This document shows positions 51,139-62,000 of a stretch of 64,000 bases of DNA, one piece after another; the first letter of the stretch is position 1; the number at the start of each line of letters is the position of its first letter. The position numbers and the translations under genes are program-made. The DNA is from Fusibacter sp. 3D3 (lineage in GTDB: Bacteria; Bacillota; Clostridia; Peptostreptococcales; Acidaminobacteraceae). Below the pieces are notes generated by a model. The model ran no database searches and was not told where the DNA came from. It saw only the letters and a list, made by a program, of their open reading frames with translations. Location of the stretch: positions 4,407-68,406 of the forward strand of contig NZ_BDHH01000013.1 of assembly GCF_001748365.1 (NCBI RefSeq), read 5' to 3'.

Positions 51139-52194
51139 ATGTACATGAAGGAGGGGATTGTTACGAAAGTCACGATAAAAGATATTGCGAAACATGTAGG
51201 GGTGTCCGCAATGACCGTATCCAATGTCATCAACAAGAGAAGCAGTAGGGTGTCTGCTGAGACAGTGTCCAAAATCGAAAAGGCAATTGTAGAACTTGGA
51301 TATATCCCAGATTACTCTGCAAGGAGTCTGGTTTCAAAAAAGTCTAAGATGATCGGGGTGATCATTCCACAAACGGAGACACATAAGCAATTTTTACTTG
51401 AGAATCCCTTTTACAGTGAAATCGTAAGCGGCATCGAAAGTAAGCTCAGGGAAAAAAATTATTATATGATGCTCACGGGGGTCGATAAAGATTCCAGTTA
51501 TCTCGATGTTTTGATCAATTGGAACTTAGATGCGGCGATTATCTTAGGCATCTATCAAGAAGGGTTCTATGAACAACTCAAAAAGATTAATATTCCAGTG
51601 TTGTTGATAGACAGTTATATCCACGATGGCTATTTTTATAATCTTGGCATCGATGACCTCTATGGGGGTTATATTGCGACTCAACATCTCATCGAAAAAG
51701 GTCATCGAGAAATCGCTATTATCACTGGACACCTCAAAAAAGATGGTGTCGCAGAAAAACGCTTTTTAGGCTATAGAAAAGCGCTTGATGAAGCTGATAT
51801 TCCTTTTAATGAAAATTATGTCTATGCGGATTCGGTCAGTTATGAGTGTGGTATAACAGCGGGGCAAAAAATAGTGACTGAATGCAAAGCTGTTACAGCT
51901 GTATTTGCAACAGCAGATTTAATTGCAGCAGGGGCTATTGCAAGCTTTCATGCCGCCAATATAAAAGTACCTGATGATATCAGCATTATCGGGTTTGATA
52001 ATTTATCCATTTCCAGAATGACATATCCGCTACTCACCACTGTAGATCAAAAAATATTTGACAAAGGCATGAAGGCCGCTAATATATTGATGGATACATT
52101 AAAAAATGGCAACTCAAAGATAGAGAAAGATGTGATTTTAGACATTGAAATTATTGAACGCAATTCTGTAAAGCACATTGAATGTAAAATATAG
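51139..52194 (+). CDS. LacI-family transcriptional regulator, 351 aa
   Basis: N-terminal HTH KVTIKDIAKHVGVSAMTVSN then VINKRS, hinge ARSLVSKKSKMIGVI, and a periplasmic-binding-protein-like sugar domain with FATADLIAAGAIASF and DDISIIGFDN. Likely represses its own transcript and the downstream sugar locus through the two operators. Start is uncertain: ATG at 51139 or 51145 lacks a good site, while AGGAGGGG at 51149 is followed by ATT GTT ACG in frame, so a rare ATT start cannot be excluded. Confidence 0.9.
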   Translation: MYMKEGIVTKVTIKDIAKHVGVSAMTVSNVINKRSSRVSAETVSKIEKAIVELGYIPDYSARSLVSKKSKMIGVIIPQTETHKQFLLENPFYSEIVSGIESKLREKNYYMMLTGVDKDSSYLDVLINWNLDAAIILGIYQEGFYEQLKKINIPVLLIDSYIHDGYFYNLGIDDLYGGYIATQHLIEKGHREIAIITGHLKKDGVAEKRFLGYRKALDEADIPFNENYVYADSVSYECGITAGQKIVTECKAVTAVFATADLIAAGAIASFHAANIKVPDDISIIGFDNLSISRMTYPLLTTVDQKIFDKGMKAANILMDTLKNGNSKIEKDVILDIEIIERNSVKHIECKI

Positions 52195-52212
52195 ACAAGA
52201 GGAGGTGATCTT

Positions 52213-53097
52213 TTGGTAGGCAATAAGGGCATAAAAAAATATCTAACCATTGCCTTTTTCTTATTACCCAGTTTGATTGGCATGTTAATCTTCGTCATCA
52301 TCCCCATAATCGCGTCCTTTGTCTTGAGTTTTAGTAAATGGGATTTGATCGGTGATATAGAGTGGGTGGGCTTATCTAATTACAGCAAGGTTCTTAATGA
52401 CCCGACGATTAGAGAAGCTTTCAAACATACGCTTGTTTTCATTGCGGGGTACTTGCCGCTGGTACTGAGTATATCCCTTGGTCTTGCACTGGTTATGAAT
52501 AAAAAGCTAAAGGGCATTGTGGTCTTTAGGGCACTTTATTTCATTCCGGTGATTTCTTCTTGGGTGGCAGTTTCAATGATTTGGAGATGGCTTTTAAATT
52601 CTGAATACGGGCTCATCAACTACTTGTTATCCCTGATTGGCATCGTGGGTCCAGGTTGGCTTCAAGATCCTAAGTGGGCCATGGCAGGGGTTATCATGAC
52701 CAGTATTTGGAAAGACATTGGGTTTATCATGGTGATTTATCTAGCAGGGCTTCAAGAAATTCCAGATCATTACTATGAGGCAGCCAGTATAGATGGCGTC
52801 AATCGCTGGCAAAATTTTTGGTATATCACATGGCCATTGTTATCCCCAACGACATTCTTTGTCATCACCATATCACTGATCAATTCATTCCAAGTGTTTG
52901 ATCAAGTTTGGATTATGACAGCGGGTGGACCTGCTGGAGCCACAAGCGTCTTAGTAGAACAAATCTATCGAAATGCCTTTAGCTACTACAAAATGGGATA
53001 TGCTTCGGCAATTTCATGGGTACTGTTTGCCTTAATTTTCATCATCACCATTATTCAGAATAAATTGCAGAAAAAGTGGGTGAATTATGATGAATAA
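52213..53097 (+). CDS. sugar ABC transporter permease, MalF-like, 294 aa
   Basis: Six membrane helices of the CUT1 type. The EAA loop that contacts the ATPase reads YYEAASIDGVNRWQNFWYITWP (from about residue 190). Starts at TTG (52213) after AGGAGGTGATC, the best site in the locus. Forms a heterodimer with the next gene product and needs an ATPase that is not in this locus. Confidence 0.92.
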   Translation: MVGNKGIKKYLTIAFFLLPSLIGMLIFVIIPIIASFVLSFSKWDLIGDIEWVGLSNYSKVLNDPTIREAFKHTLVFIAGYLPLVLSISLGLALVMNKKLKGIVVFRALYFIPVISSWVAVSMIWRWLLNSEYGLINYLLSLIGIVGPGWLQDPKWAMAGVIMTSIWKDIGFIMVIYLAGLQEIPDHYYEAASIDGVNRWQNFWYITWPLLSPTTFFVITISLINSFQVFDQVWIMTAGGPAGATSVLVEQIYRNAFSYYKMGYASAISWVLFALIFIITIIQNKLQKKWVNYDE

Positions 53098-53911
53098 AAG
53101 CACACTGAAAAAAGTCATATTTTACGTGATTTTAATTTTGGGCAGTATTGTTATGCTCCTTCCATTTTTATGGATGTTGTCCACCTCTTTAAAATCTTCT
53201 GATGCGACGATGCTCTTACCACCAGAGTGGATTCCAAAAGAAATCACTTTTGACAACTATAAAGAAGTCATCAGTGCCATGCCCATGGGGCGATTCTTTT
53301 TGAACAGTGTCTTTGTGGCTTTAACAAGTACATTCTTCCAAGTTTTTATATGTGCAATGGCAGGATATGCCTTTGCAAGGATTGATTTTAAAGGTCGAGA
53401 AGTCCTTTTCTATATTTATCTAGGCACTTTGATGGTGCCATCACAAGTGACTTTAACACCGCTATTTATCATTATGAATCTGTTTAAATGGACGAATACT
53501 TATCAAGCACTTATTTTACCGGGTATGTTTAGTGCTTTCGGTACTTTTCTGATGAGACAGTTTTTTAAAGGGATTCCAAAAAGTTTAGAAGAAGCGGCCT
53601 TCATGGATGGCGCTGGGTACATCACCATATTCTTCAGGATCATTATTCATTTGGCAAAACCAGTATTTGCAACACTTTGGATTTTTGGATTTATGGCATC
53701 ATGGAATAATTTTCTGTGGCCATTGATCATAACCAGTGATACTGCTCATATGACATTACCACTGGGACTTGCAGCACTTCAAGGCAGATGGACAACGGAT
53801 TGGAACGTACTTATGGCAGGTACTGTGATCAGTATATTCCCAATTTTATTTGTCTACATATTCACACAGAAGTATATTATCAAAGGCATGACTCACACTG
53901 GGTTAAAGTAA
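53087..53911 (+). CDS. sugar ABC transporter permease, MalG-like, 274 aa
   Basis: Six helices with EAA loop LEEAAFMDGAGYITIFFRII. The paired ATG at 53087/53090 overlaps the previous gene's end by about 10 bases, so the two permeases are translationally coupled. Sugar preference cannot be read from the sequence, but the adjoining GH31 and six-hairpin enzymes point to alpha-glucosides. Confidence 0.92.
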   Translation: MMNKSTLKKVIFYVILILGSIVMLLPFLWMLSTSLKSSDATMLLPPEWIPKEITFDNYKEVISAMPMGRFFLNSVFVALTSTFFQVFICAMAGYAFARIDFKGREVLFYIYLGTLMVPSQVTLTPLFIIMNLFKWTNTYQALILPGMFSAFGTFLMRQFFKGIPKSLEEAAFMDGAGYITIFFRIIIHLAKPVFATLWIFGFMASWNNFLWPLIITSDTAHMTLPLGLAALQGRWTTDWNVLMAGTVISIFPILFVYIFTQKYIIKGMTHTGLK

Positions 53912-53925
53912 TGGAGGGCAAACAA

Positions 53926-55317
53926 ATGAAGAGATTTTTTATGAACGGTCATTCTAACCAAAAATCTGATATAAATCAAAGCACTCAATATCCAAAGTGC
54001 TTTATCGGATTACTGATCTTAGTGATGTTAATGGGTATGTTATCAAGCTGTACACAGAAGGCAGTGGACACAAATGAACCTACAGCAGAATCAACTAGCC
54101 CAAGTGCATCCGCGGCAACCAATACACCCGAAGCTGAAAGCACTAAAGCACCCATTGAAATTAAATACATGACTTTTTCAGCAGCACCTGATCATCTTGA
54201 AGACCTCGACGCCATGATTGCTGAATTTGAAAGTCAAAATACAGACATTAAAATCACTTACGAAACCTATTCTTTTGCAGACTATTTTACCAAATTACAG
54301 ACGGTAGTAGCGTCTAAAACAGCACCGGATACGTTTGAACTCAACTACGAAAATTTCGTCACATACGCTTCTAAAAAAGCACTCTATAACATGGACGATC
54401 TCATGAAGGCAGATACCGATTTCGACAGTAGCATATTCAACAGCACAGCACTCAATGCCTTTAGATACGATAACAAACAATACGGATTAGTCGAAAGTTT
54501 TTCGAATGTGGTTTTCTTCTACAACAAGGACTTGTTTGACAAAGCAAATCTTGATTATCCAAATGAATCGTGGACTTGGAAAGACGAACTCGCTGCCGCT
54601 CAAAAATTAACAGATGCAGATGCCGGTATTTTTGGGACTTATGCGCCTGTTCAGTTTTGGGAGTTCTATAAAACCATTGAACAAAATGGTGGCAAAATCT
54701 TCAACGCCGATAAAACCGAAGTCCTCATAGACAGTAAAGAAAATATCGAAACCTTGCAATGGATGATTGATAAAATCGAAAAATATCACGTATCGCCAAG
54801 TGATGCTCAAATGAGTGGTCAATCTGATGGGGACTTGTTTAGGGCAGGGAAAATCGCAATGCTCAGAACCGGCATTTGGATGTTTGATTCATTCAAAGAT
54901 GCAGACTTTGCATGGGATATCGCACTAGAACCTGGCAACACACAAAAAGCACACCATTTCTTTGCAAACGGCGTGGCCATTTCTAAAGATACTAAAAATG
55001 CAGAAGCCGCATGGAAATGGGTAAAATTCCTAACTTCTAGTAAAGAAGCCGCTCAGATCAGAGTGGACTCAAGTTGGGAACTTCCAGCATTAACAGATGA
55101 AACCTTGCTCACCTCATATTTAGAAAAAACGCCTCCTGAAAGTAGAGACGTGGTTTTTAAAGCACTGGATACTTTAGTGGTCCCACCAGTTATCGGCAAT
55201 TGGAACGAACTCACCGATCTCGTTGGCAAAGAACTCGATCAAGCCAAATTAGGTCAAAAAACACCTGAACAAGCGCTTAAAGATGCCAAAACAGCCATTG
55301 AAGGCATCCTTGAATAA
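53926..55317 (+). CDS. extracellular sugar-binding lipoprotein, 463 aa
   Basis: Type 1 solute-binding protein of the CUT1 class. Lipobox MLSSC (about residue 42) follows a long basic N-region, and a Ser/Thr/Ala/Glu linker leads into the binding domain (FSAAPDHLEDLDAMIAEFES, TFELNYENFVTYASKKALYN, FRAGKIAMLRTGIWMFDS). GGAGGG precedes the ATG at 53926; the longer frame from 53788 overlaps the permease and has no site. The N-region before the membrane helix is unusually long (about 24 residues). Confidence 0.9.
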   Translation: MKRFFMNGHSNQKSDINQSTQYPKCFIGLLILVMLMGMLSSCTQKAVDTNEPTAESTSPSASAATNTPEAESTKAPIEIKYMTFSAAPDHLEDLDAMIAEFESQNTDIKITYETYSFADYFTKLQTVVASKTAPDTFELNYENFVTYASKKALYNMDDLMKADTDFDSSIFNSTALNAFRYDNKQYGLVESFSNVVFFYNKDLFDKANLDYPNESWTWKDELAAAQKLTDADAGIFGTYAPVQFWEFYKTIEQNGGKIFNADKTEVLIDSKENIETLQWMIDKIEKYHVSPSDAQMSGQSDGDLFRAGKIAMLRTGIWMFDSFKDADFAWDIALEPGNTQKAHHFFANGVAISKDTKNAEAAWKWVKFLTSSKEAAQIRVDSSWELPALTDETLLTSYLEKTPPESRDVVFKALDTLVVPPVIGNWNELTDLVGKELDQAKLGQKTPEQALKDAKTAIEGILE

Positions 55318-55341
55318 GCACTAAAACTCATGCGATCCCTT

Positions 55342-55383
55342 AAAGGCTGTCAAAGACATTGATGTCCTTGGCGGCCTTTTTTA
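55342..55383 (+). terminator. terminator after the binding protein gene
   Basis: AAAGGCTGTCAAAGACA-TTGA-TGTCCTTGGCGGCCTTT followed by TTTA, a long imperfect stem. It may reduce rather than abolish transcription into the enzyme genes. Confidence 0.75.
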
Positions 55384-55407
55384 GCAATCTATTTTGGAGG
55401 CACATAA

Positions 55408-57255
55408 ATGCATAAAACATACTATCCAACAGGCAATGAATATGTATCATTGCCGATGATTAATGAATCCTGTGAAATTGAAAGTATCAATTATTTGAGT
55501 ATGAGAGACCGTGGTCTAATCGAAATCTGTGGAGATCCCTTTTTAAAACCTGTCATTTTAATAGAGGGCGTAGAAAAACCTCTGGAAAACATAAAGTGGG
55601 CAAGAGCACATTATTGGATTCCCACTTTTACTGCAAACATAGGCACACTTCAAGTAAAAGGCGCATATATCGCGCCACTTGAACGCAAAGGCTTTATTTT
55701 AAGATGGACACTTACAGATGAGACTAAAACCATTGACGGCCATATCGGTATCAAAGGACATTTCTCAAAAGTACTCCACAGCATTAATGAGTCCAAGATC
55801 ATCGAAGGTAAAAAACACGTTTATCACAGTTTGTGGAATCAAAATCTGATGTTTGATTTTAGAACGGGCATCACTTTATTTTCATTTGGATTTAAGACCG
55901 ATGATGGGTTTGATCATATTCATTATACAGAAGAACCCATGGACAGTCCTTTAAACAGTGCCATTAACTTTGAACTCTATAAAGCTTTTTCAATCGAAAA
56001 AGGCCACTCTCAAACCGTTGACATTTACTGCGGCTTAGGCCTTGAAGAAGTGGGTGCCGCAACACAGGCTATTGAATTTCAAAGAGAAACAACGGATGGA
56101 CTCAAAGCAGAACTCTGCGAGTGGTTAAAGGCAAGAACTCAAATCATAGGGGACGACCACTTGATGACGCTACTGAATTTAAATCAGTTTTTTAATTACT
56201 TTTATGCCTCTGGCAAAACCCTAGATACAGAAGAAATGATTCTATGTACTTCCAGAAGTCCAAGGTATTACGTCAGTGCCGCTTATTGGGATCGAGACAG
56301 TTTGCTCTGGAGCTTTCCAGCATTTTTAATGATGGACTCTAAAATCGCAAGGCATGCACTGGAGTATGTGTACTCTAAGCAAATCCGAAATGCAGGGATA
56401 CACAGCCGTTATATTGACGGGACAATACTTGAGCCTGGATTTGAACTCGATGAACTCTGCGCCTTTATATTGGCCTTAGGACAATACTTAGAGCACACAG
56501 AGGACTTTACGATCTTAGAAGAATTTCAAGTAAAAAAGGGCATTCAAATGCTCTATGAAAAATTAATGCTTGAACGTCATCCAGAGATTGAGCTCTATAA
56601 AACTTTTCTCATGCCAACAGATGACATGCATACTTATCGTTATTTAACTTACAATAACGTTTTAGTCTGGAAAGTTTTTGGTATTTATGAAAAACTCTTT
56701 AAATACTACGGTCAGAGCGAACGTGCTCAAGAGGTCATAACGCGCATGAACGCTTTAAAAGAAGCCATCTTTGAGCATCTCATTGTCATAAAATCAGATC
56801 AAAAATGCTTCGCATGGAGTGGTGATCTGAATGGTCATCATGATTTTTACGATGAACCGCCTGGCAGTTTGACATTACTTGCTTATTATGGATTTGTAGA
56901 TGCAGAAGATGCTATTTTTAAAAATACGCTTAATGCGCTCTATTCAGATGCGTTTCCACATTATTTTAAAGACACTACATTTGAAGAACTTGGATGTTCA
57001 CATGCAGACCATCCTTGGATATTAGCCATCAGCAACAGTCTGCTCAATGGCAGAAAAGAGATCGCCTACGACATGCTCAGAAAAACGAAAATGGACCATT
57101 ATATCGCATGTGAGAGCATAGATGAACATTCAGGCCTTCCCACCACAGGTGAACACTTTGCAACCTGTGCTGGATTCTTAGCCTATACGATTTACAAATC
57201 ATGGAGGACAACAAATGACAAAACGATATCCTGGAATTGGAATAATCGGGAGTGA
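55408..57255 (+). CDS. six-hairpin (alpha/alpha)6 glycosidase-like protein, 615 aa
   Basis: Residues 1-225 form a beta-rich N-terminal domain; 240-600 look like an (alpha/alpha)6 barrel: YVSAAYWDRDSLLWSFPAFL, IHSRYIDGTILEPGFELDEL, FAWSGDLNGHHDFYDEPPGS and CSHADHPWILAI. Asp/Glu in WDRD, ELDEL and YDEPPG are catalytic candidates. There is no signal peptide, so it acts in the cytoplasm on imported sugar. I cannot assign a GH family; GH15-, GH63- and GH125-like folds share such patterns. GGAGG precedes the ATG. It overlaps the next gene by 41 bases. Confidence 0.7.
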   Translation: MHKTYYPTGNEYVSLPMINESCEIESINYLSMRDRGLIEICGDPFLKPVILIEGVEKPLENIKWARAHYWIPTFTANIGTLQVKGAYIAPLERKGFILRWTLTDETKTIDGHIGIKGHFSKVLHSINESKIIEGKKHVYHSLWNQNLMFDFRTGITLFSFGFKTDDGFDHIHYTEEPMDSPLNSAINFELYKAFSIEKGHSQTVDIYCGLGLEEVGAATQAIEFQRETTDGLKAELCEWLKARTQIIGDDHLMTLLNLNQFFNYFYASGKTLDTEEMILCTSRSPRYYVSAAYWDRDSLLWSFPAFLMMDSKIARHALEYVYSKQIRNAGIHSRYIDGTILEPGFELDELCAFILALGQYLEHTEDFTILEEFQVKKGIQMLYEKLMLERHPEIELYKTFLMPTDDMHTYRYLTYNNVLVWKVFGIYEKLFKYYGQSERAQEVITRMNALKEAIFEHLIVIKSDQKCFAWSGDLNGHHDFYDEPPGSLTLLAYYGFVDAEDAIFKNTLNALYSDAFPHYFKDTTFEELGCSHADHPWILAISNSLLNGRKEIAYDMLRKTKMDHYIACESIDEHSGLPTTGEHFATCAGFLAYTIYKSWRTTNDKTISWNWNNRE

Positions 57256-59086
57256 GAGGCTCTCGGGCATCTATGGCATGAATGAAGGGATCATCGATGC
57301 AAAAGGCACTGGTATTCAGCATCTATTTTACGACACTTTTGATGTGGATTTAATTCACAGCGCCTGCACACTCATTAAAATTGGTGACACGCTTTACTAC
57401 GGTAACCGTAAAGAAACCAGATCCGCACATCAGGTCCATATGCACCCTAGCATTTCAGAAATACGAGAAGGCTTCATCATGACAGATCTCTTTAACCAAG
57501 ACCAAATTCAAATTACAAATCAAGCTTATGGGTTTGATGAGGCTAAACTAGGGTTTGAAACGACTCTTAAGAACAGGCGTCATGAGCCCCTCGATATCGA
57601 AGTCTATACCTATCTCATATTGCGAAATACAGCACACGTATCGGCTAAAATTATGGAAAATCAAGTGATCGCTAATATAGGGACGGCATTTATAGGTGTT
57701 AAAGTAGGCTCTGAAGATGGTTCTGAAGACGGCTCAAAGGCATATCTCATAGAAGAAAGCCCCACTGGATTTTTATACAGAACCACCAATGCAGTGCATT
57801 ACGATGAAAAATCATCACATCCTCTTGAAACTTCAAATATGGTAGGCGTGCTCATCGGCCATCCGATGCGCATTATGCCCAATGAAACCTATACCTTTAT
57901 GTGGGGGATCGTCTTTGAAAAAAGTGAACGCGCAGTAATGGATGCACTGAAGGTCTATCCTGTTCGTACGGCGCAAAGTATGGCTCAAACTTACTGGAAA
58001 TCCTATTTAGAAAGTGGATACCCCTGTGAGCGTAAAGCCTACGAGGACATCGTCAATATAAATCAAATCGCCATCAAATCTGCAACGATTAAGGGATTTG
58101 TACCTGCCGATTTAACAGGTCATTATTTTTCTGAAGGGTTGCCCTCTTATTATGCACGAGATTCTATGATGGTGGCACGCGCTTTTCTGCTCTCGGGTCA
58201 TCTCAAAGAAGCTAGAGAAGTCATGGTTTATCTCTACAATCGAAAGCGCAAAGCTTCAGGTGAATTTTATCAAAGATATAACGGTAATGGCGAACCTTCA
58301 GAAGGTGCTAATAATAGCGTCTTTCATCAGCTGGATTCCATTGGCTATTTTATGAAAAATGTCTACGATTATTACAAAATTACAGGAGAACTTTTAATCA
58401 GTCCCAATGCTATTAAGAGTCTCATGGACGCCTTATTGAATTGTGAAAAGAAAAAGGGGATGATTGGCCCAGAAGGGGGCGTTAACGAGGGTGTCTATGG
58501 TCCCGCGTTTATCACCTCTTCCAATATGTTCATTTATGGAGGTGTGAAAGCCAGTATTGAATTAATAGAAGATGGCCTTTATAAATCCCAATTGGAAACG
58601 CTGTGCAAAGAAATCCTTGAAGGAATTGAAAACACTTACTTAGAAGGTGAAGGTTACCAATATGGCTATGTGAGTTATCACGACGATCTGGTTAAGAAAT
58701 ACGACACACCTGTTTATTTTGGGTTGCTCTACGGTTTTGAAAACACTGAGCATATGAAAAGCACACATCAATCCCTTTTAAAAAATGCCGCTTATTTTGA
58801 AGATGGCATAGGCTATAGCGAACAAGAATATCATCACGGTCCTTGGATTTTTAACACTGCTGCCTGTGCTGAATATGCGTTTCTAACAGGTGACCTCAAC
58901 ACGTACGAAAAAAAATACCATTGGATCACTGAACACAGCAACCGTTATGGTCTGATGCCAGAAGCCATCTCAGCAGATGATGAAAACAGTTGTTTTATCA
59001 ACCCCTTAATCTGGCCGTGTGCCGAATTCGTATCTGCAAGCTTTATCAGAACAATAACATCACCAACCCTAACAAAAGAATTATGA
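57215..59086 (+). CDS. GH15-like glucan hydrolase/phosphorylase-type protein, 623 aa
   Basis: N-terminal beta-sandwich (1-265; GGNRKETRSAHQVHMHPS-like super-sandwich segments) and (alpha/alpha)6 barrel (280-615): LPSYYARDSMMVARAFLLSG, FYQRYNGNGEPSEGANNSVF then HQLDSIGYF, and MPEAISADDENSCFINPLIW then PCAEF, which resemble GH15 glucoamylase barrels with the late Glu. No signal peptide. GAGG lies 5-8 bases before the ATG at 57215, inside the end of the previous gene. A GSEDGSEDGS repeat at about residue 168 is a small surface loop expansion. Confidence 0.72.
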   Translation: MTKRYPGIGIIGSERLSGIYGMNEGIIDAKGTGIQHLFYDTFDVDLIHSACTLIKIGDTLYYGNRKETRSAHQVHMHPSISEIREGFIMTDLFNQDQIQITNQAYGFDEAKLGFETTLKNRRHEPLDIEVYTYLILRNTAHVSAKIMENQVIANIGTAFIGVKVGSEDGSEDGSKAYLIEESPTGFLYRTTNAVHYDEKSSHPLETSNMVGVLIGHPMRIMPNETYTFMWGIVFEKSERAVMDALKVYPVRTAQSMAQTYWKSYLESGYPCERKAYEDIVNINQIAIKSATIKGFVPADLTGHYFSEGLPSYYARDSMMVARAFLLSGHLKEAREVMVYLYNRKRKASGEFYQRYNGNGEPSEGANNSVFHQLDSIGYFMKNVYDYYKITGELLISPNAIKSLMDALLNCEKKKGMIGPEGGVNEGVYGPAFITSSNMFIYGGVKASIELIEDGLYKSQLETLCKEILEGIENTYLEGEGYQYGYVSYHDDLVKKYDTPVYFGLLYGFENTEHMKSTHQSLLKNAAYFEDGIGYSEQEYHHGPWIFNTAACAEYAFLTGDLNTYEKKYHWITEHSNRYGLMPEAISADDENSCFINPLIWPCAEFVSASFIRTITSPTLTKEL

Positions 59087-59096
59087 GGTGAATACA

Positions 59097-62000
59097 ATGA
59101 TGCATCCGTTAAATCAGCTCTTTGATTTTTTATATTATGAATGGATGAATGACACAGAGCACAGTGAATCCATTTTAAAAACAGCATTATCAGAACCCCC
59201 TATCGAAAGTACACTTTTAGGGCAAGGCGTTTTACTATTTATGGTCTCTGAATTCATCAGGAAAAATCATCGCGTAGAATATCTTCAAAATCCGAAAGTT
59301 CAAGCGATCGTGCACGTGCTACTTGAAAGCTGGGAAAAAGACACTACCACGTTGTTGACTCTTGGAAGCGTCTATGGAGGCCTTCGCAACATAAACTTGT
59401 ATTTAAAGCAAGATCAAATCAGTTTTACTTTAAAGAAAATGAAAGCCTATGTCTTTGAAAATTATATTCGAAAAGGACAACTCTGTAGCAATATTGAAAA
59501 AACACAGACAAATCCCGAAATGTTACTGGTTTGTGTCCCATTTGGCCTATTTGAACCCGAAGACTTGGTCTTTGTCGAAGCGGTAAAAGCCATTCAAAGC
59601 CATTCACATGATGAAAAACGCACTGAGACCGAAATGCTACTTTTGGCTTGGTATTATTTAGACCAAGGGACACACAGGATTACAAGGGATATTCTCAAGC
59701 AAATTGCTGAACCTTCTTCATTGTATCAACTCATCTTTAAAAAGCTTGAAGCACTGGGGAAGGTCAATGAAAGATTCATCCTACATGTGCCCTATGGCAA
59801 TGGCAATCGCTATGAACCCAGAGAGGATGAACGGTTTCCAAAACAGATTAAAGTAGGAGACCCAGTGACCTTTAAAGTCATTGCTTTCCCATTGAAAATG
59901 GATGATCCTGTGGTACTCGTTTGCAAGGATACTAAAATCACGGGAAAAATCATAGATCAAAAATATTGGCAATTCCAAGCAGGTCCCTTTAGGGCAGGCG
60001 AGACCATCTCGTATTATTTTCACTTTGATAACACACCTGATGTCCTTACTGAAATTTTTAAATTTGAAGTATCGGCTGAAAAACATTTGCACTTGAGCGA
60101 AGTCATCGGAATCCAGTTTAATAAGCCTACAGTGACACCAAAGACGACAGCCTCTTGTTCTGAAACATCGGGTGTCTTACAAGACCATGTAATGCTAAGG
60201 ACAAATGATTTAGTACTCAAATTCCAAATTGGAGATCACGGTGTTCTAAGCCTAGATGCCAGTATGCTAAACACAGACTCCATCAAGTGGGAATCTCCTC
60301 CTAAAAATCCACTCATTTCACTTGAAAAGGGCGCATACCGATTACAGCTGAATTTGGTAACCAATGCTTTTGAATACACACAAGCTGATAAGATCCTCTT
60401 AAAAGCCACAGATAAGAGTTGGCTCAAGTACACTCAAAATCAAGGACAAATCATGACCTTTACAGGTGAGTTTAAAAATCAAAAAGAAAAATTCTATGGC
60501 TTTGGAGAACGCTATAATGCGCTGAATCAATCCGGTCACACACCTGATAACTTCGTCTATAACCAATACAAAGAACAAGGGCTCAGAACTTATATCCCGA
60601 TGCCTTTTTTCACAAGTGATCATGGTTATGGGCTGCTTCTAGACACCACTGCCTATTCCACATTTGACATGGGTGAAAAAAACCCCGACTCTTATTCGAT
60701 AGCAGTAGAATCTAGTGAAATGGCGCTAAAAATAATCCCAGGAGATTTTAAAACCGTCATTTCAGAAAATGCCCGCCTATCCGGTTATCCTGTGATGTTG
60801 CCAAAATGGGCTTTCGGACCATGGATGTCTAGCAACAACTGGGATAGCGATGATGAAGTGCGCAAACAAGTCTTAAAAACCATGACACTGGATATTCCCG
60901 CCACAGTTTTGGTCATTGAAGCTTGGAGTGATGAAGCCACATTTTATCTCTTTAACGATGCAAAGTACAGCGAAACAGCAGGGGGAAATGCGCCTAAATA
61001 TGAAGATTTTGAATTTCCAAGTTGGGGCAGATGGCCTGATCCCAAAGGCCTTGTAAAACATTTACACGATCACAATCTCAAATGCATACTTTGGCAAATC
61101 CCAGTGATCAAACATATTTCAAGTCTGCACCATCTTCAAAAAGAAGCTGATGAGCAGTATTTCATAGAAAAAGGTTTTGGCGTTTTAAATGAAGACGGCA
61201 CCCCTTATCGAATTCCAGAAGGTTGGTTTAAAGACAGTTTACTCATGGATTTCTCAAATCAAGAAGCGACGAATTGGTGGTTTAAGAAAAGACAATATCT
61301 CATTGACGACCTCGGTGTAGATGGTTTTAAGACAGATGGCGGCGAATTTGTATTCGGGAGGCATCTGAAATTCAGTGATGGTCGGACTGGAAGTGACATG
61401 CGCAATGCTTATCCCAACGCCTATATAGGTGCTTATTATAAATTTGCTCAGCAAAATAGTGGGATTACGTTTTCAAGAGCTGGGTATCGTGGGGCGAATC
61501 AATTTCCTGCACATTGGGCAGGAGATGAACGTTCTAATTTTGACGCCTTCAAAAGAAGCATTCTTGCTGGATTATCCTCTGGTATTTCAGGGCTGCCATT
61601 TTGGGGTTGGGATTTGGCGGGCTTTAGCGGCGATGTTCCCACCGCTGAGCTCTTTATAAGAGCCACTCAAATGGCAACCTTTTGCCCTATTATGCAGTAT
61701 CATGCAGAGAGCAAAGGGGAGCTCAATCAAGATCGAACGCCATGGAACATCTATGAGCGCTCCGGTGATCTGCGTGCCATAACGTTCTATCGCTATTATG
61801 CAAATTTAAGAATGAACTTAATCCCATATATCTACAGTGAAGCTCTAAAAGCTTCTCGAACAGGGCTTCCGATGATGCGCGCCATGATCGTCGATTTTGA
61901 ATCGGACCCTAACACCCATGAATTATGGGATCAATATATGTTTGGTGAAAATCTTTTGATTGCTCCTGTCATAAACGAAGGCGAAAAAGCACGCAAGGTC

